Of a DNA stretch of 64,000 nucleotides, positions 16,440 through 25,214 are shown piece after piece. Origin of the DNA: Pelagibacterium lentulum (GTDB lineage: Bacteria; Pseudomonadota; Alphaproteobacteria; Rhizobiales; Devosiaceae); contig NZ_RZMW01000048.1 in the NCBI RefSeq assembly GCF_003992625.1, forward strand, positions 186,001 through 250,000. Direction: 5' to 3'. The position numbers and the translations under genes were made by a program. Each line of letters opens with the position of its first letter. Within the stretch, counting starts at the first letter, position 1. The notes beneath the pieces are model-generated. The model was not told the origin of the DNA. It searched no databases and saw only the letters and a program-made list of their open reading frames with translations.

Positions 16440-17375
16440 TCAGTCGCCCAGAGGCTGCGGGCCGGTCCGGCCATGATATGCCGTTAATGACGCCCGCAGC
16501 CGACGAAGGTTTTCGCTGGTGTGTTCCGGCCGGTCGCGAGCTACGGCAAGCGCCAGGGCATCAAGGATGATCATGAAGGCGTAGCGGATGGCGGTCGGCT
16601 TGAATATATCGGGATCTTCGGGCAGATGAATGGTTATCGGGATGTCAACCGCAGCTGCCAGTCGAGAGCCCGAATGGGTGATGGCGATGGTTGCAGCGCC
16701 GTAGCTGCGGGCAATCTTGGCAGCACTTATAACAGAGTCGGTCTCGCCAACCGCGGAAAATAGCAACAATACATCCGCGTTGCCAAGCGTGGCAGCGCGC
16801 ATCTGCATAATGTAGCTATCATTTACGCAACTGGCGATAACACCCAGCCGGAATAAGCGATTGGCCGCTTCGGCCGCGGCCATCGAAGATCCTCCACCAA
16901 GCCCGGCAGTTACCAATTGCCGGCAATCGAGGATTGCTGTCTTTGCCGCTTCCATCTGTGCATGGTCGAGTTGCTTTCGCATGACATTGGCCGACGCATA
17001 AATGCCCGAGAGCACATTATCTATGGCTGCTTCGGTTCCGGTCGGATGATGACTGAGATTGGCATCGAGATATTGCAGGCTGACGGCGAGATTCTGAGCC
17101 AGGCGCAGTTTGAACTCGCGGAATCCATCACAGCCAAGCGAGCGGCAAAATCTCACGACAGTCGGCGTGCTAACTCCGGCCAAGCCAGCAAGTTGGGCAA
17201 TCGTCATGGTACTGACATCGCCCAGATGTGTCTTAACATAGTCGGCGACCTTTTGTTCGCGCGCCGGCAGTTTGCCGTCGCGGCGCTCTAGAGCAGAGAT
17301 GACGTCGGCTACCTCGGCGCGCCCGCGATCGCCCAGGTGCGGGCGGCGCGCATTGGTTGAGATCGGCTGACTCAT
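16440..17375 (-). CDS. MurR/RpiR family transcriptional regulator
   Basis: This is a 311-residue regulator with an N-terminal HTH_6 domain (about residues 22-100; TIAQLAGLAGVSTPTVVRFCRSLG contains the recognition helix) and a C-terminal SIS phosphosugar-binding domain (about 140-270; GLGGGSSMAAAEAANRL, FSAVGETDSVISAAK, ITHSGSRLAAAVDI). AAGGGA lies about 6 bases before the start. It is divergent from the peptide-class ABC operon. Six copies of a TGWAA-N5-TTACA sequence lie around it and the operon, so it probably controls both. The SIS domain points to a sugar phosphate effector. Confidence 0.92.
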   Translation of the reverse strand: MSQPISTNARRPHLGDRGRAEVADVISALERRDGKLPAREQKVADYVKTHLGDVSTMTIAQLAGLAGVSTPTVVRFCRSLGCDGFREFKLRLAQNLAVSLQYLDANLSHHPTGTEAAIDNVLSGIYASANVMRKQLDHAQMEAAKTAILDCRQLVTAGLGGGSSMAAAEAANRLFRLGVIASCVNDSYIMQMRAATLGNADVLLLFSAVGETDSVISAAKIARSYGAATIAITHSGSRLAAAVDIPITIHLPEDPDIFKPTAIRYAFMIILDALALAVARDRPEHTSENLRRLRASLTAYHGRTGPQPLGD

Positions 17376-17390
17376 TATTGTCCCTTAGCT

Positions 17391-17405
17391 TGAAACTAAG
17401 CTACA
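17391..17405. promoter_or_regulatory. Putative RpiR operator, site 1
   Basis: TGAAA-N5-CTACA lies 16-30 bases upstream of the RpiR start and overlaps its own dyad TAGCTT-N6-AAGCTA (17386-17403). It is the least conserved of the six copies. Its position suits autorepression. Confidence 0.4.
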
Positions 17406-17516
17406 TAGGTGACATGAAACGCCGGAATCTTCCAGCATAATTCGCGGAACTGCTCTTTGTATACGAAGTCGGATTACATGTTGCGCTGGCTTCAGCACCT
17501 TCGTGGGACGGCCAGG

Positions 17517-17531
17517 TGAAGTTAAGTTACA
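17517..17531. promoter_or_regulatory. Putative RpiR operator, site 2
   Basis: TGAAG-N5-TTACA, with AG at the end of the spacer as in the other copies (AGTTACA). It lies about 140 bases upstream of the RpiR gene. Confidence 0.5.
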
Positions 17532-17942
17532 TGAATGCCCTTTGTGCCTCGATTGTGAGCGGGACCAACACATTTTCGCTACTCAGGGCCGATTCATCGC
17601 GCCGCGATAGGGCTGGGAGCTGTGCTTGCCGGCCACATGCAAAGGCGTCCAATTTGCCGTTTCCGGCAAGGCGGTAATTGGCAGCGGGAGCGTTTGGAAG
17701 CGCATTTCATAAGATTTCCCAAGCCTAGTTCGCGGTTAGTGGGGGAGAGAACGGGGTACGGATTGCCCTCATTCACGTGTCCATGTTTCCCCGCATGCTG
17801 ATAAGGCGGAACGAGTCAGGGGTGATTTTGAGTATAGCGCTGTGCGGCTGTCCGCGCGGGGGCAGGTGCGCCGAACGCGCACCAATGCTACGCTTTATGT
17901 TGAGGGAGTGGTTCGATACACGCCTGGCAAATGTGATCAATG

Positions 17943-17957
17943 TGTAATGCAGTTACA
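17943..17957. promoter_or_regulatory. Putative RpiR operator, site 3
   Basis: TGTAA-N5-TTACA is a perfect inverted repeat with the same geometry as the known box of HexR, an RpiR-family regulator. It lies 83-97 bases before the ATPase start. Confidence 0.6.
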
Positions 17958-17993
17958 TTTTTGACTTGAACGGGAGGCATTCTCACGTCTATA

Positions 17994-18008
17994 TGAAATG
18001 TAGTTACA
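17994..18008. promoter_or_regulatory. Putative RpiR operator, site 4
   Basis: TGAAA-N5-TTACA lies 32-46 bases before the first ABC gene, where it could overlap the core promoter or transcript start. The 17-base stretch TGAAAYGYAGTTACATG recurs at 21228. Confidence 0.6.
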
Positions 18009-18039
18009 TGCGGGGCGCAGGCATGGTGGAGGAGATTCT

Positions 18040-19125
18040 TTGATCGAAAAGGGACATCAGGTAAACCCGATGGGGCAGATGCCGGGCAAGTCTGGCGACG
18101 AGCTGCTACGCGTCACGGGGCTCAAGAAATACTTCCCCATAACGGCCGGTGTGCTTCGCCGAGTCGTAGGGCAAGTCCGTGCGGTCGAAGATGTTACACT
18201 TTCGATCCGATCCGGCGAGACTTTGGCGCTGGTTGGCGAGTCCGGGTGCGGGAAGAGCACGACAGGGCGATTGCTTTTGCGACTTCTTGAGGCGACGAGC
18301 GGCGATATCAGTTTTGAAGGTAAGGATATCCGCAAGCTTGACCGCCGTCAGTTGCGGGAGATGCGCCGGGAAATGCAGATCATTTTTCAGGACCCGTTTT
18401 CGTCCCTGCATCCACGCATGACGGTGCGCAACCTTATTGCCGAGCCGATTGCGTTTCACGGGCTTGCCAAAGGGCGAAGCGAGATTGATGAGCAGGTCGA
18501 TCGTCTGATGGAGACCGTGGGGCTCTCACCAGCCAACCGCAACCGTTATCCCCATGAATTCAGCGGTGGTCAGCGTCAGCGGATAGGGATTGCGCGCGGC
18601 CTCGCCGTACGACCGAAATTCATCGTTTGCGACGAGCCGATCTCCGCACTTGACGTATCAATCCAGGCGCAGGTGCTCAACTTGCTATCGCAGTTGCAGC
18701 GCGACAATGGGTTGACCTATCTGTTCATCTCCCATGACTTGAGTGTCGTGCGCTACATCAGCGATCGCGTTGCGGTCATGTATCTGGGCTCGATTGTCGA
18801 GATGGCCGAGACGGCGAAGCTGTTCGCTGCTCCGCGCCATCCCTACACATCCGCCCTGCTTTCTGCCATTCCGGTTCCGGATCCTAGTCTCGAGCGGGCC
18901 GGACGAGTGATCCTTGAGGGCGATGTGCCCAGTCCGTCAAACCCGCCGCCGGGGTGCGCTTTCAATCCCCGCTGCCAGTTTGCCGAAAGCAGGTGCCGGG
19001 TCGAGACGCCCAAATTGCGCCCGATCGCCGCCCCCGATGGCACAAGTACCCAGGTTGCGTGCCATTTCGCCGAAAAAATCGATCTCAAGGGAGTAGGGCC
19101 AAATGTACCGGCGGCAGGCCAGTAA
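18040..19125 (+). CDS. Dipeptide/oligopeptide-class ABC transporter ATP-binding protein (DppF/OppF type)
   Basis: This is a 361-residue ATPase. It has Walker [10 protein letters not shown] near 67-75, Q-loop [12 protein letters not shown] near 113-124, signature [10 protein letters not shown] near 170-179, Walker B FIVCDEP near 193-199 and the C-terminal oligopeptide/dipeptide ABC extension with cysteines ([16 protein letters not shown]). The start is a TTG with GGAGGAG 5 bases upstream. It is first in the operon, ahead of the DppC-type permease. Such importers also move oligosaccharides and muropeptides, so 'peptide' is only the class name. Confidence 0.92.
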   Translation: MIEKGHQVNPMGQMPGKSGDELLRVTGLKKYFPITAGVLRRVVGQVRAVEDVTLSIRSGETLALVGESGCGKSTTGRLLLRLLEATSGDISFEGKDIRKLDRRQLREMRREMQIIFQDPFSSLHPRMTVRNLIAEPIAFHGLAKGRSEIDEQVDRLMETVGLSPANRNRYPHEFSGGQRQRIGIARGLAVRPKFIVCDEPISALDVSIQAQVLNLLSQLQRDNGLTYLFISHDLSVVRYISDRVAVMYLGSIVEMAETAKLFAAPRHPYTSALLSAIPVPDPSLERAGRVILEGDVPSPSNPPPGCAFNPRCQFAESRCRVETPKLRPIAAPDGTSTQVACHFAEKIDLKGVGPNVPAAGQ

Positions 19126-19185
19126 CCCGGATCGGGTCAGCAACAGTATCGACGCAAGGCCCAAATGCAGAATGGGGAGGCCAAT

Positions 19186-20049
19186 GTGAGTGCAACAGCG
19201 CAAACCAGCAAACGGGTCAGTTTGCTCAATCGGCTTTATGGGCTGAATGGCCGTATCCTGTTTGGCGGGGCACTGGTCTTGTTCATTGTTATCCTGGCCA
19301 TCGCAGCGCCGCTGCTCGCGACGCACGATCCGTTGCGGGTGCGCATGAGTGATAGATTGCTGCCGCCCAGCTTTGATAACTGGCTGGGTACGGACAACAA
19401 CGGCCGGGATGTCTATAGCCGTATTGTTTACGGAGCACGAATTTCGGTTCTGGTCGGCAGTGCGGTTGTAATTCTCTCGACGTTCTTTGGCACGTTGATC
19501 GGGCTGATTGCCGGTTATTATCGCCGCATGGACGGCCCCATGATGCGCTTCATGGATGCCGTCATGACGTTCCCGTCGATCCTACTGGCAATCGCGATCA
19601 TTGCGGCGCTGGGCGCCAGTGCGCAAAATGTCATCATAGCTCTGACCGTGAGTTTTGTGCCTCATACCGCCCGTGTGGTGCGTGGCAAGGTTCTTAGTGT
19701 GCGCGAAGAGACCTACGTGGAATCGGCGCGGGCTATCGGGCTAGGCGATACAAGGATCATCCTCCGCTATATTCTGCCCAATACCCTTGCGCCTCTTATG
19801 GTGCAGGCGACCTTCATTCTCGCTTTGGCGATCATTGCAGAAGCTGGGTTAAGCTATATCGGCGCCGGAACGCCGCCTCCAACGCCAAGCTGGGGCAATA
19901 TTCTGGCCGATGGCAGGGCCTTCCTGAACAATGCCTGGTGGATGACCACCTTTCCCGGAATTTTCATCATGATTTCGGTGCTGGGCCTCAACATTCTCGG
20001 TGACGGGCTGCGTGATCTGCTCGATCCGCGCATGGAGAATAACAGATGA
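19186..20049 (+). CDS. Dipeptide/oligopeptide-class ABC permease (DppC type)
   Basis: This is a 287-residue inner-membrane protein with an N-terminal helix (ILFGGALVLFIVILAIAAPLLA), the DppC motif DNWLGTDNNGRDVYSRIVYGAR near 64-85 and the EAA-type loop ESARAIGLGDTRIILRYILPN near 177-197. I prefer the GTG at 19186, which has GGGGAGG 5 bases upstream, to the in-frame ATG at 19165. It overlaps the next ATPase gene by four bases. Confidence 0.9.
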   Translation: MSATAQTSKRVSLLNRLYGLNGRILFGGALVLFIVILAIAAPLLATHDPLRVRMSDRLLPPSFDNWLGTDNNGRDVYSRIVYGARISVLVGSAVVILSTFFGTLIGLIAGYYRRMDGPMMRFMDAVMTFPSILLAIAIIAALGASAQNVIIALTVSFVPHTARVVRGKVLSVREETYVESARAIGLGDTRIILRYILPNTLAPLMVQATFILALAIIAEAGLSYIGAGTPPPTPSWGNILADGRAFLNNAWWMTTFPGIFIMISVLGLNILGDGLRDLLDPRMENNR

Positions 20050-21086
20050 CATACTCTGCAACAGGCTTCGGTTCTCAAGATCAGAACAACGCCAAGGTGT
20101 TACAAGTCGAAAACCTGGAGACCCATTTTATCACCCGGGCCGGCGTTCTCAAGGCGGTCGATGGCGTCAGCTTTCATATCCACGCTGGGGAAACCGTGGC
20201 GCTTGTGGGAGAGTCCGGCTGCGGCAAAAGCGTGACGGCTCTGTCGCTCTTGCGGCTGGTTCCAAATCCGCCCGGCGAGATCGTGGGAGGGCGTATTTTG
20301 CTCGATGGCGACGATCTTCTGGAAATGAGTCAATCGGAGATCGAGGATGTTCGAGGCGACCGTGCTGCGATGATCTTTCAGGAGCCGCTGACAGCGCTCA
20401 ATCCCATTCTGAATGTGGGAAACCAGTTGTCCGAAGTGATCCTGCGCCACACCAAGGCGAGCAAGCGCGAGGCCAGGGCACTGGTGCTCGACATGCTCAA
20501 GCGTGTCGGGATTTCCGATCCCGAGTCGCGGCTCAAGGCTTACCCCCATCAACTGAGCGGCGGCATGCGCCAGCGCGTAATGATCGCAATGGCGCTGCTC
20601 GCCAATCCCGCGCTGTTGATTGCCGACGAACCGACAACCGCACTCGATGTCACGATTCAGGCGCAGATTCTGGAACTGATGCGCGACATGCGCGATCAAA
20701 CCGGAGCGGCTGTCCTTATGATCACACATGATCTGGGCGTCGTCGCTGAAATGGCTGACCGCGTCATAGTAATGTATGCGGGGCGGATCGTGGAATCGGC
20801 ACCAGTCCGCACATTGTTTGCGTCTCCCGCCCATCCTTATACACTTGGGCTTATGCGATCGACGCCAAACCTGACCACGCAGCGCGGCGAACTTTCCGCC
20901 ATACCCGGCCTGGTCCCGACACTGGCTGCTCTCAAGGACATGGAGGGTTGCCGGTTCGCTCCACGTTGCGCCTTTGCCAGTCAGAAGTGCCGGGAACACG
21001 AGCCGCCACTCGAAAATGCGTCGAACGATCAGTCAGTTCGGTGCTGGCATTGGGATCAGGTGCTGGCGTCTCAGGTCGCGGTGTAG
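20046..21086 (+). CDS. Dipeptide/oligopeptide-class ABC transporter ATP-binding protein (DppD/OppD type)
   Basis: This is a 346-residue ATPase paired with the upstream DppF-type protein. It has Walker [10 protein letters not shown] near 57-65, signature [10 protein letters not shown] near 173-182, Walker B LLIADEP near 198-204, the switch region ITHDLGVV and the C-terminal cysteine-rich extension [14 protein letters not shown]. Its ATG overlaps the permease stop as ATGA. A promoter region with two operator-like sites follows before the binding-protein gene. Confidence 0.92.
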   Translation: MTYSATGFGSQDQNNAKVLQVENLETHFITRAGVLKAVDGVSFHIHAGETVALVGESGCGKSVTALSLLRLVPNPPGEIVGGRILLDGDDLLEMSQSEIEDVRGDRAAMIFQEPLTALNPILNVGNQLSEVILRHTKASKREARALVLDMLKRVGISDPESRLKAYPHQLSGGMRQRVMIAMALLANPALLIADEPTTALDVTIQAQILELMRDMRDQTGAAVLMITHDLGVVAEMADRVIVMYAGRIVESAPVRTLFASPAHPYTLGLMRSTPNLTTQRGELSAIPGLVPTLAALKDMEGCRFAPRCAFASQKCREHEPPLENASNDQSVRCWHWDQVLASQVAV

Positions 21087-21103
21087 TTCGAGCGATTGCG
21101 TAA

Positions 21104-21118
21104 TGTAATTTAGGTACA
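21104..21118. promoter_or_regulatory. Putative RpiR operator, site 5
   Basis: TGTAA-N5-GTACA, one mismatch from the perfect dyad, lies in the 188-bp gap ahead of the binding-protein gene. Confidence 0.45.
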
Positions 21119-21227
21119 CAAATTGCATAATTGTTTCACGAAGCGAGGGTAAATTCAACGGAATTTCCGTTAAATTCGGATTTTTATTACATAAGTCCCT
21201 TGCGCTTTGCGGTCTATATCCGCATTA

Positions 21228-21242
21228 TGAAACGCAGTTACA
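21228..21242. promoter_or_regulatory. Putative RpiR operator, site 6
   Basis: TGAAA-N5-TTACA lies 33-47 bases before the binding-protein start, the same distance as site 4 from the first ABC gene, and shares TGAAAYGYAGTTACATG with it. This spacing match argues for a second regulated promoter inside the operon. Confidence 0.6.
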
Positions 21243-21274
21243 TGAGGGTGTGACGCAATAAAAAGGAGGTTATC

Positions 21275-22852
21275 ATGAAAAGATCGAGACACTTTGCCCG
21301 CAGAAGCGCGCTTGCCGCGGCGGTAATGGCGACTGCCGTTTGGGGTGGTGCTGTGCAGGCTGCCTGCGACGAAGGGCAATACGGTGGTACTCTGAACGTC
21401 GCGAGCCCGCTGCCGCTCGTGACCCTGGATCAGATGATGATTACTCAGGAGCCAACAGCACCGCGCCATGCCGTCTATGAGCAACTCGTTGCGCTCGATG
21501 CCAATCTTGTGCCCCAGCCTGCCCTTGCGACCTCATGGGAGATCAGCAACGATCTTTTGACCTGGACATTTACCCTGCGCGAGGGTGTCACCTTCCATAA
21601 CGGTGATCCGCTGACCGCGGATGACGTCGTGGCCTCGTGGGAGCGTTTCCAGCAAGTCGGTTCGCGCAATTTCGAGCTCTCTGATGTTGAGTCGGTTGAA
21701 GCGATCGATGCCGGAACGGTTGCCGTTCATCTGAGCAAGCCCTATGGCGCTCTGCTTGAGTCCATCGCCGCCATGTCGGGAAGCTGGGCGATCATGCCCG
21801 CTTCCATTGCACAGGAATTAGGAACCGAACGCGCCGATCGGGTAGAGCATGTTGTCGGCTCAGGGCCGTACATGGTGCATGAAATTATCCCGGAAGTCAG
21901 CACGACGTTGCGGCGCTTTGATGCCTATACCATGCATGAAGGGGAGGCGAGCTACAATGCCGGCCCACGGTGCGCATATTTTGATGAGATCAATGTCATC
22001 AACATCGTCGATCATTCCACTCGTGTTTCTGCGTTGCTGGCAGGGCAGGTCGACTTGATCCTGCAAGTGCCCGGCGATGAAGCGCAACGGTTAATCGACG
22101 ATCCGAATGTGAATATAGTCTCCACGGCTCCGGGCAACCGTGTCTATTTCAAGTTCAACGTCGCAAACCGTGTGTTTGCAGACTATCCCTTGTTGCGTGA
22201 CGCAATACGGGCCGGCATCGATACCGAAGAAATGATGTGGGGGTTCGGTCCGGACGAGTACTGGCGCGCCAACAACACGCCACGCTTCCAGGAGCCGCAA
22301 TGGCCATGGGTGGATCAATCGCACCACTTCCCCGTGGACATGGAACTGGCAAAGCAGCTTGTTGAGGAATCTGGCTATCAGGGCGAGGAAATCGTATTTC
22401 TCGTTGTTCCGGGTGGCGCAACTGGTCCTGAAATGGCCCCGGCCATGGACCAGTACATGCGCGATCTGGGCCTGAATGTACGCATGGAAAATCTCGATAG
22501 CGCCACATTCGGAACCGTGCGGCGCGACCTCAATGCGTGGGATATCAAAGGTGCCGGTGGCGGTTCGCTTGTAGGGCTGGCCTATCTTGACTCCAGCGGG
22601 GTTGACCGCAACGGTGAGCCTTGGCCGGGTATCCCTGATGGTTGGTACGAATTGCTTGAGCAAGCCGTCAATCTCGAGGACCAGGACGAGCGCGCAGCCG
22701 TCGCCTCGGCGTTTTACGACCTGCACGCCGAGTTCAACAACGAGATGTGGATGGGCGACGTGTTCGTGATTATGGGCGCCAGGTCTGACCTGCGCAACAT
22801 TGCTGAAAATGACAGCACGGCTGCATTCTGGAATGTGTGGCGCGAGCAGTAG
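21275..22852 (+). CDS. Extracellular solute-binding protein, family 5
   Basis: This is a 525-residue periplasmic protein of the SBP_bac_5 (peptide/nickel/oligosaccharide) class. It has a basic signal peptide (MKRSRHFARRSALAAAV) with likely cleavage at VQA-A near residue 29. The mature protein has the family motif TLREGVTFHNGDPLTADDVVASWER near 101-125 and EIISP-like PYMVHEIIPE near 200. AAGGAGG lies 8 bases before the ATG. It has its own candidate promoter with two operator-like sites and is followed by a 12-bp stem-loop, consistent with higher expression than the membrane parts. Ligand unknown. Confidence 0.93.
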   Translation: MKRSRHFARRSALAAAVMATAVWGGAVQAACDEGQYGGTLNVASPLPLVTLDQMMITQEPTAPRHAVYEQLVALDANLVPQPALATSWEISNDLLTWTFTLREGVTFHNGDPLTADDVVASWERFQQVGSRNFELSDVESVEAIDAGTVAVHLSKPYGALLESIAAMSGSWAIMPASIAQELGTERADRVEHVVGSGPYMVHEIIPEVSTTLRRFDAYTMHEGEASYNAGPRCAYFDEINVINIVDHSTRVSALLAGQVDLILQVPGDEAQRLIDDPNVNIVSTAPGNRVYFKFNVANRVFADYPLLRDAIRAGIDTEEMMWGFGPDEYWRANNTPRFQEPQWPWVDQSHHFPVDMELAKQLVEESGYQGEEIVFLVVPGGATGPEMAPAMDQYMRDLGLNVRMENLDSATFGTVRRDLNAWDIKGAGGGSLVGLAYLDSSGVDRNGEPWPGIPDGWYELLEQAVNLEDQDERAAVASAFYDLHAEFNNEMWMGDVFVIMGARSDLRNIAENDSTAAFWNVWREQ

Positions 22853-22868
22853 GTAGAGCTTGAATCTG

Positions 22869-22904
22869 GCGGCAGGGCCCTCAAACCAGATTGGGCCCTG
22901 CCGC
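22869..22904 (+). terminator. Strong intra-operon stem-loop after the binding-protein gene
   Basis: GCGGCAGGGCCC at 22869-22880 pairs perfectly with GGGCCCTGCCGC at 22893-22904 across a 12-nt loop, just after the binding-protein stop and before the DppB-type permease. There is no U tract, so partial termination or 3' mRNA protection is more likely than full termination. Confidence 0.6.
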
Positions 22905-22926
22905 ACGAACCGGGAAGAATTGCACT

Positions 22927-23865
22927 ATGATTTCCTATCTGATCCGTCGCCTTTTGGGGACCATTCCGATTGTGCTGATTGTGGGCGCGATTGCGTTCTT
23001 TCTTGTTCAGCTTTCGCCGGGAGATCCGGCGATGTTTTATGTGTCAGCGGATGCTCCGCCCTCGGAAATCGAGCGGGTTCGCGAACGGCTCGGACTCGAT
23101 CAGCCCATTGCAACGCGTTTCGTTTATTGGTTCGGGCAGGTATTGCAGGGCGATCTGGGTGTATCTTTCCATCAGAACCGGCCCGTTCTGGAAGGTTTTC
23201 TCGCCGCTCTTCCTGTGACCCTCTGGCTGGCATTTTTCTCGCTCGTTATCGCGATTGCCATTGGTATTCCGGTAGGTCTGTTTTCCGCCCTTCGTCCCAA
23301 CGGCATGGTGGACAAGTTCGCTACGGTCTTTGTATTTGTGGGCGTCTCGATGCCCAATTTCTGGCTAGGCATGTTGCTGGTTCTGATGTTTGCGGTAACG
23401 CTTGGCTGGATGCCTGCACAGGGTTTCAATACGGCCAATCCGTGGGAAGCGTTCCGCAGTCTGGTTCTTCCAGCCATCACTCTCGGCTATTCCCAGGCGG
23501 CGCTGATTGCGAGGATGACGCGCGCCTCCATGCTTGAAGTTATGCGGCAGGACTACGTGCAGACGGCCAGAGCCAAGGGGCTCAGGGTGCCGGTGGTGCT
23601 GGGAAAGCATGCTTTTGGAAATGCACTTAACCCCATCGTGACCATCATCGGCCTTGCCGTGGGATCGCTTGCGGCCGGCTCGGCCGTTGTCGAAGTGGTG
23701 TTCAACCTTCCCGGTATTGGTCGGCTGGTCGTGGATTCAGTGATGCGCCGGGACTATCCGATGATCCAGGGGATATTGCTGCTCACCGCTGGCATGATCA
23801 TTGTGGTCAATTTGATCACCGATCTGCTTTATGCAGTGCTCGATCCGCGCATCCGGTACGATTGA
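22927..23865 (+). CDS. Dipeptide/oligopeptide-class ABC permease (DppB type)
   Basis: This is a 312-residue membrane protein that begins MISYLIRRLLGTIPIVLIVG, the classic DppB N-terminus. It carries LSPGDPA near 33-39, RERLGLDQPIATRFVYW near 56-72, the EAA-type loop YVQTARAKGLRVPVVLGKHAFGNALNP near 206-232 and a C-terminal LDPRIRYD. GGGAAG precedes the ATG at 22927; an upstream in-frame ATG at 22891 lies inside the stem-loop. It completes a five-gene importer in the unusual order ATPase-permease-ATPase-binding protein-permease. Confidence 0.92.
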   Translation: MISYLIRRLLGTIPIVLIVGAIAFFLVQLSPGDPAMFYVSADAPPSEIERVRERLGLDQPIATRFVYWFGQVLQGDLGVSFHQNRPVLEGFLAALPVTLWLAFFSLVIAIAIGIPVGLFSALRPNGMVDKFATVFVFVGVSMPNFWLGMLLVLMFAVTLGWMPAQGFNTANPWEAFRSLVLPAITLGYSQAALIARMTRASMLEVMRQDYVQTARAKGLRVPVVLGKHAFGNALNPIVTIIGLAVGSLAAGSAVVEVVFNLPGIGRLVVDSVMRRDYPMIQGILLLTAGMIIVVNLITDLLYAVLDPRIRYD

Positions 23866-24163
23866 ACAGCATCGGAAAAAGTGGAGGGCTATGCCCCCAC
23901 TTGGGCTGGCCCCGTCGTATCGACCCTCCGGGTCGGCCGTCGCCAGCAGCTTTCTTCGGCAATCTTACGCTGATCGAAAAGAAACCCTAGCTTCTTGAAA
24001 GCTGGTGTCTGCGGGAAAAGCAGCCGCTGTTATGCGCAATAGAATTGCTACCAGCCGCCGGTAGCTCGAGTCAGATATATGATCAATCAAATCCTGAATG
24101 GTGCTGGGCAACCTGCGGATGCGGGGCCTTTTTAAGACGCTGATTTTATTGCGGAAAAAGAAT
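23866..24163. other. Intergenic region before tRNA-Gln
   Basis: No gene is seen. An imperfect hairpin at 23879-23902 (AAGTGG-A-GGGC against GCCCCCACTT) follows the DppB-type gene but lacks a U run. On the minus strand the sequence just past the tRNA 3' end is T-rich (TTCTTTTT), which may end the tRNA transcript. Confidence 0.4.
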
Positions 24164-24237
24164 TGGCTGGGGAACCTGGATTCGAACCAGGACTAACGGA
24201 GTCAGAGTCCGTGGGTCTACCGTTAACCTATTCCCCA
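24164..24237 (-). tRNA. tRNA-Gln (anticodon CTG)
   Basis: On the minus strand this folds as a full 74-nt tRNA with encoded CCA: acceptor TGGGGAA with TTCCCCA, discriminator G, anticodon stem ACGGA/TCCGT around the loop CTCTGAC, and the T-loop GGTTCGAATCC. Anticodon CTG reads CAG (glutamine). No integrase or attachment repeat was seen next to it. Confidence 0.95.
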
Positions 24238-24354
24238 GCAGCGCCGAGCGGTCAGGGCCGCCTGCGAACTGGCGCCTGTTTAGCCGCACATGATGGCGAT
24301 TTCAAGCCTATAAATGGCAACTCATGTGCGGTTTGTTCTTTTATTTGGCTCAGC

Positions 24355-24774
24355 TCAGATCGGCGCGCGCCAGGCGATGGCGCGGCCTTCATTATAGCAG
24401 CCAAGCGCGACCTGATTGGAATAATTGCCCGAAACGATCATCACCTGACCGTTTTCGCATTCGCCGACAACAACCCCGACGTGATTTGACATCACCATGA
24501 TTGACCCAACCGCTGCCGGTTCAGTCTCTGCGCCATAATTGGCAAAGTCGCGGGCAAGATTGGAACCGCGAGGCTGAAGTCCGGCGCGCACCAGCACCGT
24601 ATCCATGTAGCAGGCGCACCAGCGGCCCGGACATCCCGACGGGCGGCGGTTACCCAGTTCGGCCATCATCACATTGATAACGGTTTGCGCGTCGCGAGCG
24701 ATCGAAACGCTGGGCAAAGACAGGCTGGACACTGCTGCAACAGCAGCAATCAAGAATACGCGTAACACAGTCAA
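24355..24774 (-). CDS. Secreted NlpC/P60- or CHAP-like protein
   Basis: This is a 139-residue protein with a signal peptide (hydrophobic MTVLRVFLIAAVAAVSSLSL, cleavage near SIA-RD). The mature part resembles the TIGR02594-type papain-like peptidoglycan amidases. A candidate catalytic cysteine lies in GRWCACYMDTVLVRAG near 50-65, the histidine in MSNHVGVVVGE near 94-104, and a GSIMVM strand sits between them. At under 120 mature residues it is a minimal domain. It is upstream of tRNA-Gln on the same strand. Peptidoglycan cleavage is inferred from the fold. Confidence 0.7.
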   Translation of the reverse strand: MTVLRVFLIAAVAAVSSLSLPSVSIARDAQTVINVMMAELGNRRPSGCPGRWCACYMDTVLVRAGLQPRGSNLARDFANYGAETEPAAVGSIMVMSNHVGVVVGECENGQVMIVSGNYSNQVALGCYNEGRAIAWRAPI

Positions 24775-25214
24775 ATTAATCCCACATTTGCTTTGTGCGC
24801 ACTATCGGGTCAATCAAGTGTATCCCTTGCGCAATGGAAAATGCGCGTGTTCCAACAACACGGCGGAAACGGACGAATTTCCGTCTTGGCAAGTCTGGAG
24901 CGCCTCGCAGGACTATCAGGCACTCGCAGCCGGAGAGGTCCCTTGTATTTGCGCCCCTCCCTGCCGGGCGCTGGATAAACTGCAGCAAAGTGGCGAAACA
25001 ATGGCTCCAGGGTTAAGAGAACATTGACGCCGAGTAAGTCGTTGCTACGCAAAGATTGCGCGGTGGGCAGCCTTGCTCTACACTTGACGTCGAAACTGAA
25101 ACAATTCTGCCAGGGGCGCAAAGCGTCGGGCACTTGCCGCCGGGAAGAACCTCTGGTTTTGCTGGTGGCACAATGCTTCGGACATGTGACCGGGCAGGCT
25201 GGAGATAAAGAATC
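24775..25214. other. Intergenic region, divergent NlpC-like and Ppx/GppA genes
   Basis: This 440-bp gap must contain both promoters. Open frames in it are short, compositionally skewed and unsupported by ribosome sites. No repeat or hairpin stands out. Confidence 0.4.

Larger units (their letters stand above)
17376..18039. other. Intergenic region between rpiR-like gene and ABC operon
   Basis: This is a 664-bp gap between divergent genes. It carries the candidate RpiR operators listed separately at 17391, 17517, 17943 and 17994. Short open frames at 17385-17573 and 17594-17776 (minus) have no ribosome site, no family resemblance and biased composition, so I do not call genes. Confidence 0.6.

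Noticed and set aside
17594-17776. Short open frames in the RpiR-ABC intergenic region
   Set aside because: No ribosome site, no recognisable motif, and they lie among operator-like sequences.
24164-24237. tRNA-Gln as a possible island insertion site
   Set aside because: No repeat of its 3' end and no integrase were seen nearby.
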